DNA of 64,000 nt, from NCBI RefSeq assembly GCF_037975245.1, contig NC_092577.1:20768898-20832897 (forward strand), in the 5' to 3' direction. The DNA is from Apostichopus japonicus (Eukaryota > Echinodermata > Holothuroidea > Aspidochirotida > Stichopodidae). Each line of letters begins with the position of its first letter. Position 1 is the stretch's first letter. The position numbers and the translations under genes were made by a program. Positions 33,880 through 45,970 of the stretch are shown here, one piece after another. The notes under the pieces are model-generated. The model saw nothing but the letters and a program-made list of their open reading frames with translations, was not told the DNA's origin and did no database searches.

Positions 33880-34150
33880 CAACTAAGCATTCGGAATGAA
33901 GTGAACAATTAAACATTTTGCCAAAAAATATTGAGTTGACGAGTTATGATAAGTTGGCAATTAAACATTAAATTGCTCAGTTGAAACATTAAATTGCTCA
34001 GTTGAAATGAATTGAACAATTGAACACTTTGCCAAAATATGTCCAATTGCCGATATAAGATAAGTTGTCAATTAAACATTTTTCAGAAAATCTTTCAATT
34101 GCTCGGTTAAAGCAACTGAGCAATCCAACATTTTCTGATTTTTTATAAGA
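33880..34150. repeat. degenerate AACAATTAAACATTTTGCCA / TTGCTCAGTT repeats
   Basis: Direct repeats such as GAAACATTAAATTGCTCAGTT (two consecutive copies near 33970-34005) and TTTGCCAAAA-containing units recur. No coding potential. Confidence 0.65.
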
Positions 34151-35094
34151 TCTTATCTTGTTATCAAAACAAATTAGTGAAAAATGTCAAATTATGGGGC
34201 AAAGGTTTTTTGTGTTGATGGCACTTTTAAGCTTCCGTAGATTGCACGTTTTAATTGTATACCATTCAGACAATATATATATCTTGAACTTATATATATA
34301 TATATCCTGAACTTACTTGAAGCTAGCGAACAGGCAGTATTCAAAATCATACGAAGATTTGTATGGTGGAGTATAAGGATCGCGAGAAACGTACAAAAAA
34401 TGACTGATTGAAGGTCAATTTTGACCGAAAATGTTAGGTTAACTTCACAAATTACAAGAATATGTGAAAATGAGAGTGCGACAGTCGGAAAAATTAGAGT
34501 GCGACAGTCGGAAATTCCGAGTGTCGCACTCAAATTTTTCAACTATCGTCAGTTTAAACAAGATTGGGGGTGTGAGACATCTCCCACCCCCCAAGCGACG
34601 TCCCTGGGGGATGGGGTATGCGGGGGAGACTAACAAATTTTCAAATTTCTGCAAATTGACCATTTGTAGCGATCTTTGATTTCATCAATTATTCAATTTG
34701 CTGCAAAGGACGAAATATTGAGATCGCAGACACGCGAACTTGAGGTATAAAATCACGGCAGTTTGTTACATTTCTGCGAAAAGTGAGTTCTACAGGAATG
34801 CACCTGATCATCGACTTACTACTCACTGCAGGCCTCGATAATTACGGTCGCCAACTCGCCAATGGCGATTATAATTTGCGACTGGCGAGCAAAATATGCA
34901 CTACGCTCAACATTTTGGCGACTGGCTCGTTCGTTTACTGACTTTATACGATAGGCTTACTATTAACTTGTGAATGGAACAATATAATGACCAATCTTTA
35001 TCCGAAATCATAATATTCAATTTCTCACACCACTTTGAAAAGGCCTTATTCCTAACAACTGAATGATGAATGTTACAAATTATCATAAACATAT
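34151..35094. other. non-coding, short repeats only
   Basis: AGAGTGCGACAGTCGGAAA occurs twice (about 34475 and 34497), followed by the inverted GAGTGTCGCACTC. A short TA microsatellite lies at 34289-34303. No gene seen. Confidence 0.5.
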
Positions 35095-37035
35095 CTACAA
35101 ATACATATTTACAAAGATACCAAGCACCAAGACAATTTTTCCCAGTATTATTGTCAAACAGGCGTAAAAATTAGTAACTTTCAAAGCCACAGTGTGACTA
35201 AAAATATCAGTCATTCTAAAACCACCCTCATGAATAACCTGTTGTCTACTAACACGATCAGGTTTATTCTTCCAAATAAACTTGAAAAATAAAGAATTCA
35301 AATCTTTCAAGGGGTCATCCGACAAATTAGGTAATGTTAACAAATAATAATTCAAATGAGGGAAGATAATTGATTTAAAAACCGTTACACGACCCAACGT
35401 AGTTAGAATACGCTTTGACCAAATGTTTATCAGATGCCTAATTGTATTTTCTGCCTTTGCGTAATTTACTGAAATCAATCTTTCAAGATCAGTATTAAAG
35501 ATAATTCCAAGTATAGTAAAATCCTCACCCTGGTTCCAAACAATGTTCCTCTCTTTACAATAAAGATCAGAAGACCCTTTCAAAGTACCAATTCCAACCA
35601 AAATTGATTTATCCAAATTCATTGTTAGGCCAGAAGAACTACCAAAAAATCAAGTCCATTTACAAGATTTTATAGGAAATCATAGTACCATCAATTAAAA
35701 CGTTGTATCGTCCGCATATTGAGTCATTTTATATTCATAACCCCCAAAGTCAAGACCACGAATAGACACATCGTTATTAATATAAATATTCAAAAGCTGA
35801 GCAACGAGGTTAAAGAGGCAGGGTCACCCTGTCTACATACTCTGTCGATTGGAAAATAATTACAAAATGTACCATTTACCAAAACGGCTGAAGTCATTTT
35901 ATTATAGAATGTAAATAAATGTAAAGCTTTTTCAATAATACTAAAAGCCACCGAATCAAGAGCTTTTTCAAAGTCGATTGCAAAAAGTCCTGGATGATGC
36001 ACTTTTTCAAGATTAAAGCAGCATTTTGCGTTGGGTCGCTTTTTTCCACCTTTTTAACATGTGCATCGATTTTTTTACATGTATCAATCATAAAACAGCA
36101 AACTAAGATACCATCCAAGTTTCACCCTGCCAAGAGCGTTAATTAGCGAGTAATTAACGATTTATATCGATAACGAGTAAAAGTGTCCTCGACAAAGTTT
36201 TCATATCTCCAAATCCACTAGTTTGAATTCCACCAATCAGTGAATAGTATGTTTATTCATGAGCATTTTGCGTTTGGTCGCCGTTTTCTACTTTTTTCAC
36301 ATGTCCATCGAGTTTTTTACATACATCAAATCACAAAATAGCAAATTAAGATATTAGCCAAGTTTTTTCCCTGCCAAAAACGTTAATTAGCGAGTATTCT
36401 ACATAAAAAATTAAATCGCATTCAGTTCCCAAACCCACTAGTTTGAATTCAACCAATCAGAGATGCAGGTTTAGTTATGAGCCGTTGCTAAAAATAGATT
36501 CAAGACTTTGCGTTGGTACAACTCCCTGGTACAACTGCCATGTAGACTGCACACAAATCAAGCGTGGTGTTATATTACGTATCTGTCAATGACGTTCGTA
36601 GTGTTTAAATGTTCATATTATGGGCAAGGTTTATTGGGTTCCCAACGGAAAATATCTTGGAGAACAACACAGTTTGAAAGTTGCAATTTTTTAGACTTTT
36701 ATGCCACCATTTGAAGTAAAATATAAATAGATAAGCTAGTTATGTATGTCGTTATGGCATAGTGGAGTCAGTGAGGTTGAGAAATACCATAGTCGAGGAC
36801 GCAAAATGCTGCGTTAAATTGTATCATAAATAGTAGAGATACAATCACCTATATATTTACAGAGTTAATTCGATTAGTAATGCAAGCTGACGCAATTTTA
36901 TAACAAACATTAAGTACAGTTATAGGTCTCCAATTACTCAACAGATTCCTAGGCTTATCACCCTTTGGTATATTTGAAATTACCTCAGGCCTGCTACTCA
37001 GTGACCTACCTAAAGCTACTACATTTGTCATCTCG
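35095..37035 (-). mobile_element. L1-like LINE reverse transcriptase remnant
   Basis: Minus strand in order: KGDKPRNLLSNWRPITVLNV (36960-36900), FAIDFEKALDSV (near 35960), RVCRQGDPAS (near 35830), MTQYADDTT (near 35730), then a 175-codon frame (35622-35095) for the thumb region with RILTTLGRVTVFKSIIFPHL and SLFFKFIWKNKPDRVSRQQV. These are L1-clade motifs, clearly different from the Tx1-like LINE elsewhere in the window. Frame breaks and the repeat at 36.0-36.5 kb show decay. It lies within the intron of the FLYWCH-MULE gene, in the opposite orientation. Confidence 0.8.
36023..36483. repeat. roughly 230-bp tandem duplication
   Basis: Units at about 36023-36261 and 36262-36483 both start GCATTTTGCGTTKGGTCGC and share CGTTAATTAGCGAGTA and CCACTAGTTTGAATTC before the next unit. 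They look about 75-80% alike by eye. They lie inside the L1-like remnant. Confidence 0.8.
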
Positions 37036-37380
37036 AAAATGTGTTATCTGGGCTTAATAATTAAGCGAGTCGCCCTGGCCGAGGTATATCATCCAATTTA
37101 CATATAGTTTGACCAATTTAACAGCACCCGCTCTATCCGACTGATATGCAATTGTCCTTGCACAATAATGTACCAAAGAACTGCAGTGCACTATTCCCTC
37201 GGATGAAAAAGTGGTAGAGCCTGTCACATTCCTCCTCTGCGAGATCGACATGGAGGGGCAGGGTTGCAGCCCCGATCCGTACGATCATGGAACCGAACCC
37301 TCTTCCGAAAAATGCCATTGTCGAGTTGAATGTTTAGTGTTTCATGACAATAGAATAACTTATTAATATTTCATCCACAG
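37036..37380. other. intron end; short open frame of unknown nature
   Basis: A minus-strand frame (37318-37133) reads MAFFGRGFGSMIVRIGAATL and HVDLAEEECDRLYHFFI. It is not recognised. The segment ends at the acceptor CATCCACAG of the MULE exon. Confidence 0.35.
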
Positions 37381-38422
37381 CATCGGACAAGACAACTAGT
37401 TGCAAGAGGCGTCAACGACCTTTCGGGCCCAGCAGCAGCACTTATGCCCTCAGTCCAGACAATTAGCCGCGATATTCGCCGTCAGCGGCAACATGATGCA
37501 CCACTGGTGCCTGGTCACAACGATCGGAATTTTGTCATTCCGCACGACTTCACCATTATAAATGGTATGCCATTCCTTCGATATGACAACGAACGTAATG
37601 ACAGGATGCTCATCTTTGGTTCAGAAGCAAGTTTGGGCTTTCTCGCACAGAGTCAACATTGGTTTATGGATGGTACATTTCAAACTTCGCCTCCACAGTT
37701 CGCACAGTTGTATACCATACACGGACTTGGTGGTGGGAGGAACGTTGTCGGAGCGTATGCCCTGCTCCCGAATAAACGGCAACTTTGAATTAGGAGCTAT
37801 TGGTGCAGTGCGCACTGTACATCCAAATGCTGCTTGGAAAGGATGTCTCTTCCATCTATCTCAATCTGTGTACCGACGAGTACAGGCATCTGGTTTACAG
37901 GAGGCATATCTAAACGACGACGCATTCCGATCTAGTGTTCGTATGCTTCCAGCTCTTGCGTTTGTGCCCCTCCCTGACGTGGAAAACGCTTTTCTGGCTG
38001 TCTCCGCAATTTGGGGAGCTCGTGGGAGAGAGATTGTCGACTACTTCGAAAGTACATATATCGGACAAATGCGAGCTGGTAGGAGAGAGGACCCATTGTT
38101 TAGCAATGCAGTTTGGAATGTTTCCGACAGAATGGAAAACGACCTTCCGAGGACAAATAATGCACTAGAGGGGTGGCACAACGCATTTTCGCAATCCATT
38201 ACATGCCCGCGTCCATCGGTATGGACACTCATTCAAGCCCTAAAGCGGGAAAACGCCATGGCAGCCTTGTCGATAGCCCAGATAGAAGCTGGACAACCGC
38301 CTGCACCACAGAAGCGAGTCTATCGAAGGATCAATGACAACTTGCGCACTGTATTCCAGGATTACCAGAACCGCAATACAATCGACTTCCTTCGGGCCAT
38401 TTCATATAACTTGTGGCATTGA
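37381..38422 (+). pseudogene. MULE transposase exon with internal deletion
   Basis: The first part (37381-37788) contains NFVIPHDFTIINGMPFLRYD, HWFMDGTFQTSPPQFAQLYT and YALLPNK, with the first catalytic Asp in MDGTF. It stops just after YALLPNK. The remainder resumes in another frame from about 37793: ELGAIGAVRTVHPNAAWKGC, FHLSQSVYRRVQASGL and LPRTNNALEGWHNAF with the catalytic Glu. Between them family members have about 50 residues including the second catalytic Asp; these are missing. The product cannot be a complete DDE nuclease. With the FLYWCH exon 4.1 kb upstream it forms one broken transposase gene. Confidence 0.8.
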
Positions 38423-40634
38423 GAATGGTTGAGGTCAAGTCTGCAGGTGCCGCAGTATTGGACACATTCAGTCATAGGCGTAGGAGCCTAATTTTCTTAT
38501 TTTTTTTGGGGGGGGGGGCTGTAACGACTTGCCCGAAAAACATAGGCCAAATCTTTCGCGCGCTCCGCGCGCGCTCAACATGTTAATGTGCATATCATAT
38601 AGGCATTCATCAGTTATTACATCACATACAAATAACCGATAAATGCCTGTATTAAATGCACATTACGATGGTGAACGCGCGTGTATAGCGCGCAGAAAAT
38701 TTTGGTAACATTTTCCGTCTTATTACCCTTCCATATTGGTTATAATTATTGGGGAAGTTGTTACAATAACAACGATAATAATAATATCAGTTTAACCATT
38801 AAAAAACACATTGCAAATTATTCTTCTTTCAGTAGGTGCCCGAAAAATTCTCAGCATATTGCCCGAATTTTCACCAAAAATTTTGGTTGGGGGCTGCAGC
38901 CCCCCAGCCCCCCCCCGCCTCCTACGACAATGCATTCAGTCAGCAATCTATTTTGGTCAATGTTTCAAAACTATTCGCATTTCATTATTTTGTTACTATT
39001 CATCATATTCCAATTATATATCATTGTCAGTAAAAGGCGCCTAAAAACGGGTTATCCATGTTTAGCGTATATCGTCAAATTCTATTCAGTTTTTTGGTTC
39101 TTTGTCGAGTGAACGGACCTATACAGCCGTGATGGCGTGTGTACGACTGTATGTGTGTATGTGTATTGTAACCATACATACTCAGAAACTATAAGTGTGA
39201 TTATTTTAAAAATTTGTAGGTTGAAGCCCCACGGTATCCAGTCAAAACGTCCCTTTACTAAAACCTCCCCGCTTTTTTTAAGACCAAAACGTCCCCGCAG
39301 TCAAAACGTCCCCGCTTTTTATAATCAGTTGGAATGCAAGTGTGGATGCTTTTAGTTCAAATATAAGAGTAAGGATAAGTATACTTTAGGTTGGAAACAG
39401 TTTTTAGGGAAGTGCCGGGTATGAGGGGGGAAAAAATTTGGAGTATAATTTTCTGAGAAATAATATAAAAGTAAAAAGGAATTCAAGAGGGCTGTAGGGT
39501 TATAGCATTTTTTTAAACACGAGTTGGTTTCTGAATGAATATATACGATATTGAGGGAAGGGAATAAAAAAAAAGTTTTGTTTTGTTTACGTACAACAAG
39601 TTACTTTTGGAATCGGTGCGAGACGGGCTGGATGAAAGTGATATATATATTTTCCTACAGCACATACGCTATTTTCTTTTTCTGAAGATACTTTATATTT
39701 TCTTATTTTCGTGATTCTTTGCCTTTTTTCTATAGACCCTTTTCCAGAATTAATTCTGCTTTTTCCTTAATTCGTTAATTCACTGAAAAAATATAGGGTA
39801 TACTTTTTCATACCAAAAATAATTAAACGATATAGTCCTTCATGATTTATTTAGCGCCTGTAATCCAACTTGCATGCCGATAACTTAGCCAAATTATAAC
39901 TTAACAAACTCAGAATTGGTAAGTGAGATCATTCTCAGACTTAGTATTTGCAGATTCCTCTTAGGCAATTGATGAACCCTATTTCTTTTGTTGAATCTCA
40001 TTCACAGTGAATTCCTTCAAATATAAATATATGCTTTACCAGTAATATTGGTAAGAGACCTGGTTAGAAACCCTTATGAAAAGTTGAATATTTTGCTATA
40101 ATGTCTTGGCAAAGAGATGTTGTCATTTATTTTCATCGTAACTGAACAAGATCAACTTTTCCGCTTTCGATAATTTCAAGCTCATAATTCTTGCTGATTA
40201 TTTCTACATTTCATTCTCAGTTTAAAAATTAATAAATCGTTAGAATATTATTCAGTAATCCAAAACGTTTCAGAGCATGGGCTAACAGAAGTTAAAACAT
40301 TTAGTTATTCAAAACTCTGTATTGTTTTTCTTCCACGTTATGAATAAACGCTTGTAAAAACCAAAGCAAATTGTTCTGTTGGTATTCGTGTAATGAATTC
40401 CTAACATAAAAGATAAGTACATAACCTCACCAATAACTTGATGAATAACTCTTCATTCGAACTGCTTAAATATCAGACGTGGGAATCCAACAAAGTAACT
40501 CATCTGGAGCGCGGAGGCATGGTGTCCATATAATTATCACGCATTAAATATATACACAAGAATTTTCTTTCATAGGTGTCAAAACGCGTGTATATGAAGG
40601 CACCGCGTCCGAGGGGCCCCGACGAAACGCGTCA
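38423..40634. repeat. dispersed GTAGGAG-ended repeat (38473-38931) and non-coding DNA
   Basis: GGCGTAGGAGCC near 38476 and CGCCTCCTACG near 38921 are roughly inverted, with G-run/C-run and TTGCCCGAAAA/TCGGGCA-type sequences inside each end. The interior includes GCGCGC stems around AACATGTTAATGTGCAT. A short AAAACGTCCC(C/T)-type minisatellite (three to four units) lies at 39243-39320. From 39330 to 40634 nothing gene-like is seen. Confidence 0.5.
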
Positions 40635-40648
40635 AACAAAAATGGCCG

Positions 40649-40782
40649 TGGCTATTCTTGCGACCAGAGTAACAATTATTTATAAACTATGCTTACAACA
40701 TCGGCGAATTTCCGGTTACGCATGCGCAGTACATTAAATGAAGCAACTGCGCATGCGTAACCTGAAATTATTGTTACTCCTG
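40649..40782. mobile_element. palindromic repeat split by the Harbinger insertion (left part)
   Basis: TTCCGGTTACGCATGCGCAGT (40710-40730) and ACTGCGCATGCGTAACCTGAA (40746-40766) form a hairpin with one mismatch. Further out, GAGTAACAATTATT (40667-40680) pairs with AATTATTGTTACTC (40766-40779). The outermost left arm GTGGCTATTCTTGCGACCAG (40648-40667) pairs imperfectly with CTGGTTGTAAAATAGCCAC (51117-51135), beyond the Harbinger right end. The repeat was therefore present before the Harbinger inserted. Confidence 0.65.
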
Positions 40783-40960
40783 GGCCCCGTTCCACAAAGA
40801 CTTACGCTTGATCTTAAGTTTGATCGATCGTGCGTAAGTCAGCCGATCGAGCGTAAGTTTGATATCAAACTCCGTTCCACAAAGAAACTTACGCTTGATA
40901 TCAAGCTTAAGTTTGATCCGATCATGCGTAACTTTAAGTAGTGATCCAGATCAATCGTAA
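40783..40960. repeat. left Harbinger terminal/subterminal repeats (right counterpart 50985-51116)
   Basis: The terminal phrase CCGTTCCACAAAG + ACTTACGCTTGAT occurs twice at the left end (about 40787 and 40873). At the right end the outer copy ends at 51116 and an inner, diverged copy (TTTTGTGGAACGTTAC) lies near 51005-51022. TTAAGTTTGATC-type sequences alternate in both orientations. Such doubled ends may be transposase or Myb-like protein binding sites. Confidence 0.75.
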
Positions 40961-41068
40961 GTATGATACGTTGCTATGGTAAACACTTGTTTTAAATTTG
41001 TTATGTTTTTACTGTACACAGTACATGTCGGAAGTAATAAAATGTGAATTTCATGTACTTTTGCACAA

Positions 41069-42384
41069 ATGGCGTTATTTGTGTATCGGCAAGCTGGTCA
41101 ACAACGCAATTATCGTCGGATTCTACAAAGAGAGAGAATTTTTAGAGACAGAAGGCAGCCTTTTGAACTTTACAATGATGTTGACATGTACCAAAGATAT
41201 AGGTTTACTAGGCTAGGCTGTATGACTATAATTAATAGATTAAGGGCCCAGTTAGAACATCCCACCAACAGAAGTAGGGCGCTGTCAGCCAGTTTGCAGG
41301 TTTTCATTGCTCTAAGATTTTATGCATCAGGATCGAAAAGTGCCTTAGCAGAGTGTGCCTCTTTACACGGATGCAGCAAGTCATCTGCCTGACGGGCATT
41401 GAGGAGGGTTACAAAAGCATTGGTTCAAATCCGGAATGATGAAATTAAGTTCCCAATCACTCCAGCCTCTGTGACCAATGCTCAGAGGGATTTTTTTTTG
41501 GTAGCAGGATTTCCGCAGGTTGTGGGTGCAGTAGATGGGACATTGATTGGAATTCACGGTTGTAACTATGGGCCGGATGAGTATGTATTTGTTAGCCGTA
41601 AAGGTAGACATGCAATCAATGTACAGCTAATTTGTAGTGCAAAATACAAAATCATCAATGTTGTAGCACGATGGCCAGGCAGTACCCATGACAGTAGGAT
41701 ATTGAGTGAAAGCCTTGTTGGGAGACAGTTTGAGGACCACCAACTTCAAGGGATACTTCTCGGGGACTCTGGTTATCCTCTACAGCCATGGTTGATGACG
41801 CCTATTCAGAACCCAACCACACTCGAAGAGACCTCATTCAATAAGTAAGTAAGCTTGTACAAACCAATACATATCGAGGTATGGTATCGTATCATTTCAG
41901 CTCATTGGACTATCTAAATTTATACATCACTTTAGATTTGTACAAAAAGCACACACACAAAATCACAAACTCAATATAGTATCAGTTATGACTGTATATT
42001 GTAGTTCACCATACGGACAAAACTAGACATAAATTACTTAATAGTGAACAAAGAAATAAACATCTGTCTTCAAGTTTATAATTATTCTTTAATTGCAGTG
42101 GTCAGACAAGGACACGAGCCAAGATTGAGCAAGTCAACGGCCAGCTCAAGAACAAATTTCGATGTCTGCTTGGCGATGGCATGCAAATAGAACCTCAAAG
42201 AGCTTGTGATATTATCGTTGCTTGCTGTATCCTCTTTAACATCAGTAAGGACTTGAAAGAGCCACACTTAGACCCCCAGCGTGACCAACAGGTTCAACCA
42301 GACCCAGATGAAGCTGGTGCAGCACCTGATAATGTCCATGGGGCAGCTGTCCGGGCAGATATAATTACTAATTTTTTCACCTAA
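41069..42384 (+). pseudogene. HARBI1-like transposase, two exons, one in-frame stop
   Basis: Exon 1 is 41069-41844 and exon 2 42099-42384, joined by AA/GTAAGT ... TTGCAG/T. Together they give about 353 codons, close to the 349 residues of HARBI1. The first 108 residues hold the helical N-terminus (FELYNDVDMYQRYRFTRLGC). A TGA at 41390-41392 interrupts an otherwise continuous frame. The DDE residues are all visible: GAVDGTLIGI, LLGDSGYPL and, after the intron, AKIEQVNGQLKNKFRCL. The enzyme would cut and paste the element in the nucleus with the Myb-like partner. With a single stop, inactivation appears recent, or the stop is a sequence error. Confidence 0.88.
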
Positions 42385-43214
42385 ATGATGGTCTTATACC
42401 TTCTTCTAACCCTTCCCCTATCCTTTTTTACCCTTGAAAGAGGCAAATTAGTTTTGGCTATACATAGTGTCAGCAAAGAATATGAATGTCATATCAAACA
42501 AACATTTTGCATTTATCAAATACCACTTGCAGTTTTGACATTCTAACATAACAGCTTAAAATCGTATTTGAATTTAATTTATGTTGACCATCAATTTAGT
42601 TTCAGTAGTACACCCAATAGAAATTTAATATCTAAGGCAGATAGTATATAAGCTAAAAATTAGTATCTAAAGTTGACCTACAGTGCTGTTACATAGTGGA
42701 CGGTTCAGAAATGACATTCAACTCAAAGATGGTTGGAAAGGCATTATACAATTATTGATCATTAATATTATCTACAACTCCCACTCAGATGGTTTGCCAA
42801 TTAAAATAATAGTTCCTTAGCTTTCTTCACTTGTATATGCAATAAAGCTACTTAGTAAATAAATATATTCCACGTAGAAGAGTACACTATAGTGTAGGCT
42901 GTGTAATTATAACAGTGAGACAGTATAACTGGCTTCTTTGGCCTGGAATGAACCTCTTCAGAAATCTTGACCAGTTTAGTTTACTTGATGACATTGTTTA
43001 TAACAGGAGGATCACTAATTAATGTGACCCAATTTTCTAAGGCCATGGGCAGCTGGCATGAATGAAAGGTCTTGACAACCAGGAGTTTACTAAAGATTGC
43101 GACACAATTTTTTAACAGTAATACATAGCACCATTATACTATTAATTATACCTAATTAGACACAAAATAACAGTGAGGAAGGGGTGGGGGAGGGGGTCAA
43201 GTATGTATTTAAAG
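42385..43214. other. intergenic space between convergent Harbinger genes
   Basis: AT-rich, no gene recognised. Confidence 0.5.
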
Positions 43215-44839
43215 TTACTTTTCAGGACCAAGGGCTGCTGAGATGATTTGAAGTGCCGAAAGAATGCCTTTTTGCACTTCCAAATTCTGTCTGGCTAGCT
43301 CAAGCTTTTCCCTCTCAATTTTGATTATTTCCTCTTGTAATGAGGTCTGCATCACTTGGTTATCATAATTTGGGGACAACTGGGGAAGAGGGACAACTGT
43401 TGGGGAAAGGGTTGACTGCCTGATTGGTGATGGTGCAGGTGAATCCTGTGAATAGAACAAATGAAAAAAAAATAATCAATTACAAAATATTCATCAAGGG
43501 TACCAAAAACATATTATGTATCATATTAAGTTGGAGTGCTGTAGTTTTTCAAGGCTTTCACAATTTGCCTTCTGGTGATCACAGATGACCTTTAAAGTTC
43601 ACCAAAAGCTATAGGCTTCTTGTACTCAAATTTAAATTGGGTATTTTAACATGAATATCATATAAATTGTACCTGTGATGACTCGCTCATAGCAGTCAAA
43701 GGGTCTGTCTCTGATGTCCCCAGAGCATTGACACCATCTCTGGCCTGGGGGGCCATTGCCTCTAACACGGCCTCGTAAACAGGGCTGTAGTCAGCTGCTG
43801 GCCCTCCACCTAAAATAAAATGATATGAACAATGTTTATCAATTTGCATTTCATTATATGTCAAGAAATCCGTAATGGATGTGATGTGCCAATAATTGCT
43901 ATTTACCTGTTGCATGTTTTGCTCTTTGATATTTTGTGGCCAGAATCTTGAGATCTGACCATTTTTTCTTTAGCTAAGAGGCACTTCTCTCTGAGGCTCC
44001 TCCTGCAACCCTGATGGAATGTGCAGCCTTCTCCCAGTAGCTTTTTTTTCCTACCTGTTGGATATGCATGGAGGTTAAAACACAATTCAGAAAGCCCAAC
44101 AATATGTCCTTCAGCTACATAAAAGAATTAAAAATCTAAATTTTTATATTGCTTCTGGCATTCATTACAAATTAATTACTATGTTAGTTACAATATCACA
44201 TAAATTATATATTGCTTTATTTTCCTTTAATATTTTCCTATATATATTTTGCTATATTTTCCTAACAGATTTAATTTAAACACATGATTTAATGTTCAAT
44301 ACTTATATTTTCTGAATAAATCTTATATCCATTTTGTGCTATGTCAGATTCTACTTCTCTTTATCTGTTTACATTATGACAGAGCATTAGGTGATATTAC
44401 AGGCTATGTTTTCAACTTCAAATAGTGTCATTACGCACACACACACGGTACAATTTACATTCCAAACAGATATGCAGTACACAACATATTCTCAAGTCCC
44501 ACAATTCTGCTGAGTGCATATTTTTGCCGCAAAATGAAAGCATGCATGTGTCTTAAATAGGAAAAGTATTCTATGTAATTTACTGAGACAACATCACACC
44601 TTTGATTCATACTCTGTCAATACTAAATGCAAAATGTACTGATTGTATTCACTTTGGAAAAAACAAGCTTCCAAATGCTTAGTTTGATGTGCTTAGGCTT
44701 TTAAAAGTCTTACCTTCTGTGAGCAATGTCCAGCTCGACCAAACAATTTGTCACGGTTTTCCTTTACAAATTGGCAAAGAATAAACATCTCTTGCTGGGA
44801 AAAATTCTTCTTTCTTGATTGTTTTGCTTTTGGGTTAGA
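43215..44839 (-). pseudogene. Harbinger Myb/SANT-like DNA-binding protein, four exons visible
   Basis: Minus-strand exons: 44839-44714 (SNPKAKQSRKKNFSQQEMFI, QFVKENRDKLFG, the Myb-like helices); about 44050-43907 (KKSYWEKAAHSIRVAGGASE, LKKKWSDLKILATKYQ, the third helix with KKW); 43809-43673 (GGPAADYSPVYEAVLEAM); 43445-43215 (proline-rich, then a coiled coil EEIIKIEREKLELARQNLEV and the stop). Splice sites are canonical. A TAG near 43977 lies just before LKKKW. A single-codon first exon (ATG at 50864-50862, followed by GTGAGT) would supply the start, placing the LINE insertion in intron 1. The protein normally carries the transposase to the nucleus and to the element ends. Confidence 0.75.
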
Positions 44840-45650
44840 CTAGGGAAAAAAGAAAAAACAACGTTTACTGTGAAAATTGTTATCATTAACGACTCAAGAA
44901 CACTGTGCTCTAAACTGAATGAGCCAGCCTTGCCAATACCAGGCTGAACCCCATGAACTCTATTTTGATTTCCAACAGTCAATGGCTATAGGCAAGCAGC
45001 ATACACAGCTGCTCATCCCATTGAACAGCTTCAATTGTAATAACTTCTCAATAACCCAATAACTTGAAATATGATCACTTAAAATGTGTTTGTATTTTGT
45101 AGTAGAGTCCCAGCCCGACTTAGCTACTCTGGCCTTGGCTAAGTGGGCAGATAAAGTTGCTTGCCTTGTGTGCACCTAGCAAGGAAGGTCCATAAAAACA
45201 AAAACCCTGTTTACCTGCAGTGTTGCCTTTCAAAATGACGACTTTCAATTTAACAATGCTTTAGGCCTAGACTGAAACAATCCAAAATAAATCATTTACA
45301 TCAATAAGGATGTAAACACCCAGTCAGCTCAAGTTCAGCCAAAACAAAAATATGCTATACAAATCAGACGTTAGTGTGGGGAGGTTAGGCCCTGTAGACC
45401 TAAGCTATTACTGCTTTTATTTTGTGGACATTAAAAAAATATATAGGCTAGCTAGGCCTTAGTTGGAAGCAAGGTGACTTTCACTTTTGTTCAGAATTAA
45501 GCCTATAAAGGGTGCAAGTGCAATAACTATACTTCTCTTTTTAGACTTTAGTCTGGACTTCATACAGAGTTCCTTTGTACGAAATTGTGACAATTTATCA
45601 ATATCAGTCAATGATCCCACTGTTAATCATTAGCCGGGTACCGTTATAGT

Positions 45651-45666
45651 CCTAAGTATACTTGTA
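45651..45666. repeat. 16-bp LINE target-site duplication, left copy (right copy 50457-50472)
   Basis: CCTAAGTATACTTGTA occurs at 45651-45666 and 50457-50472, exactly bordering the LINE. The match is perfect, implying a fairly recent insertion. Confidence 0.95.
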
Positions 45667-45970
45667 CTTTTTACGTGACCCGTCATACGGGATTCAAAAC
45701 GTCACGGCCAAACGGCACTACCAAACCATCCCATTCTTACAAACGAACCTCAGGTCAAGCGAGCCAAAAAAGTACATATGCTCACCGACCTGCACAGACA
45801 AAACGACCAACCCCCCCTGAAATATTACGACCAGCACGCAGCGAAACAAAACGCCCTTCCCCAGCACACCACCGTCCAAAAAAGGCAGCCCTAGATAATC
45901 GCCTTCGACCTGAAAGCGAATGTCAGACTTCACCGCCTCCAGGACTGCCTGCCAACTGGCAAATTTCCCC

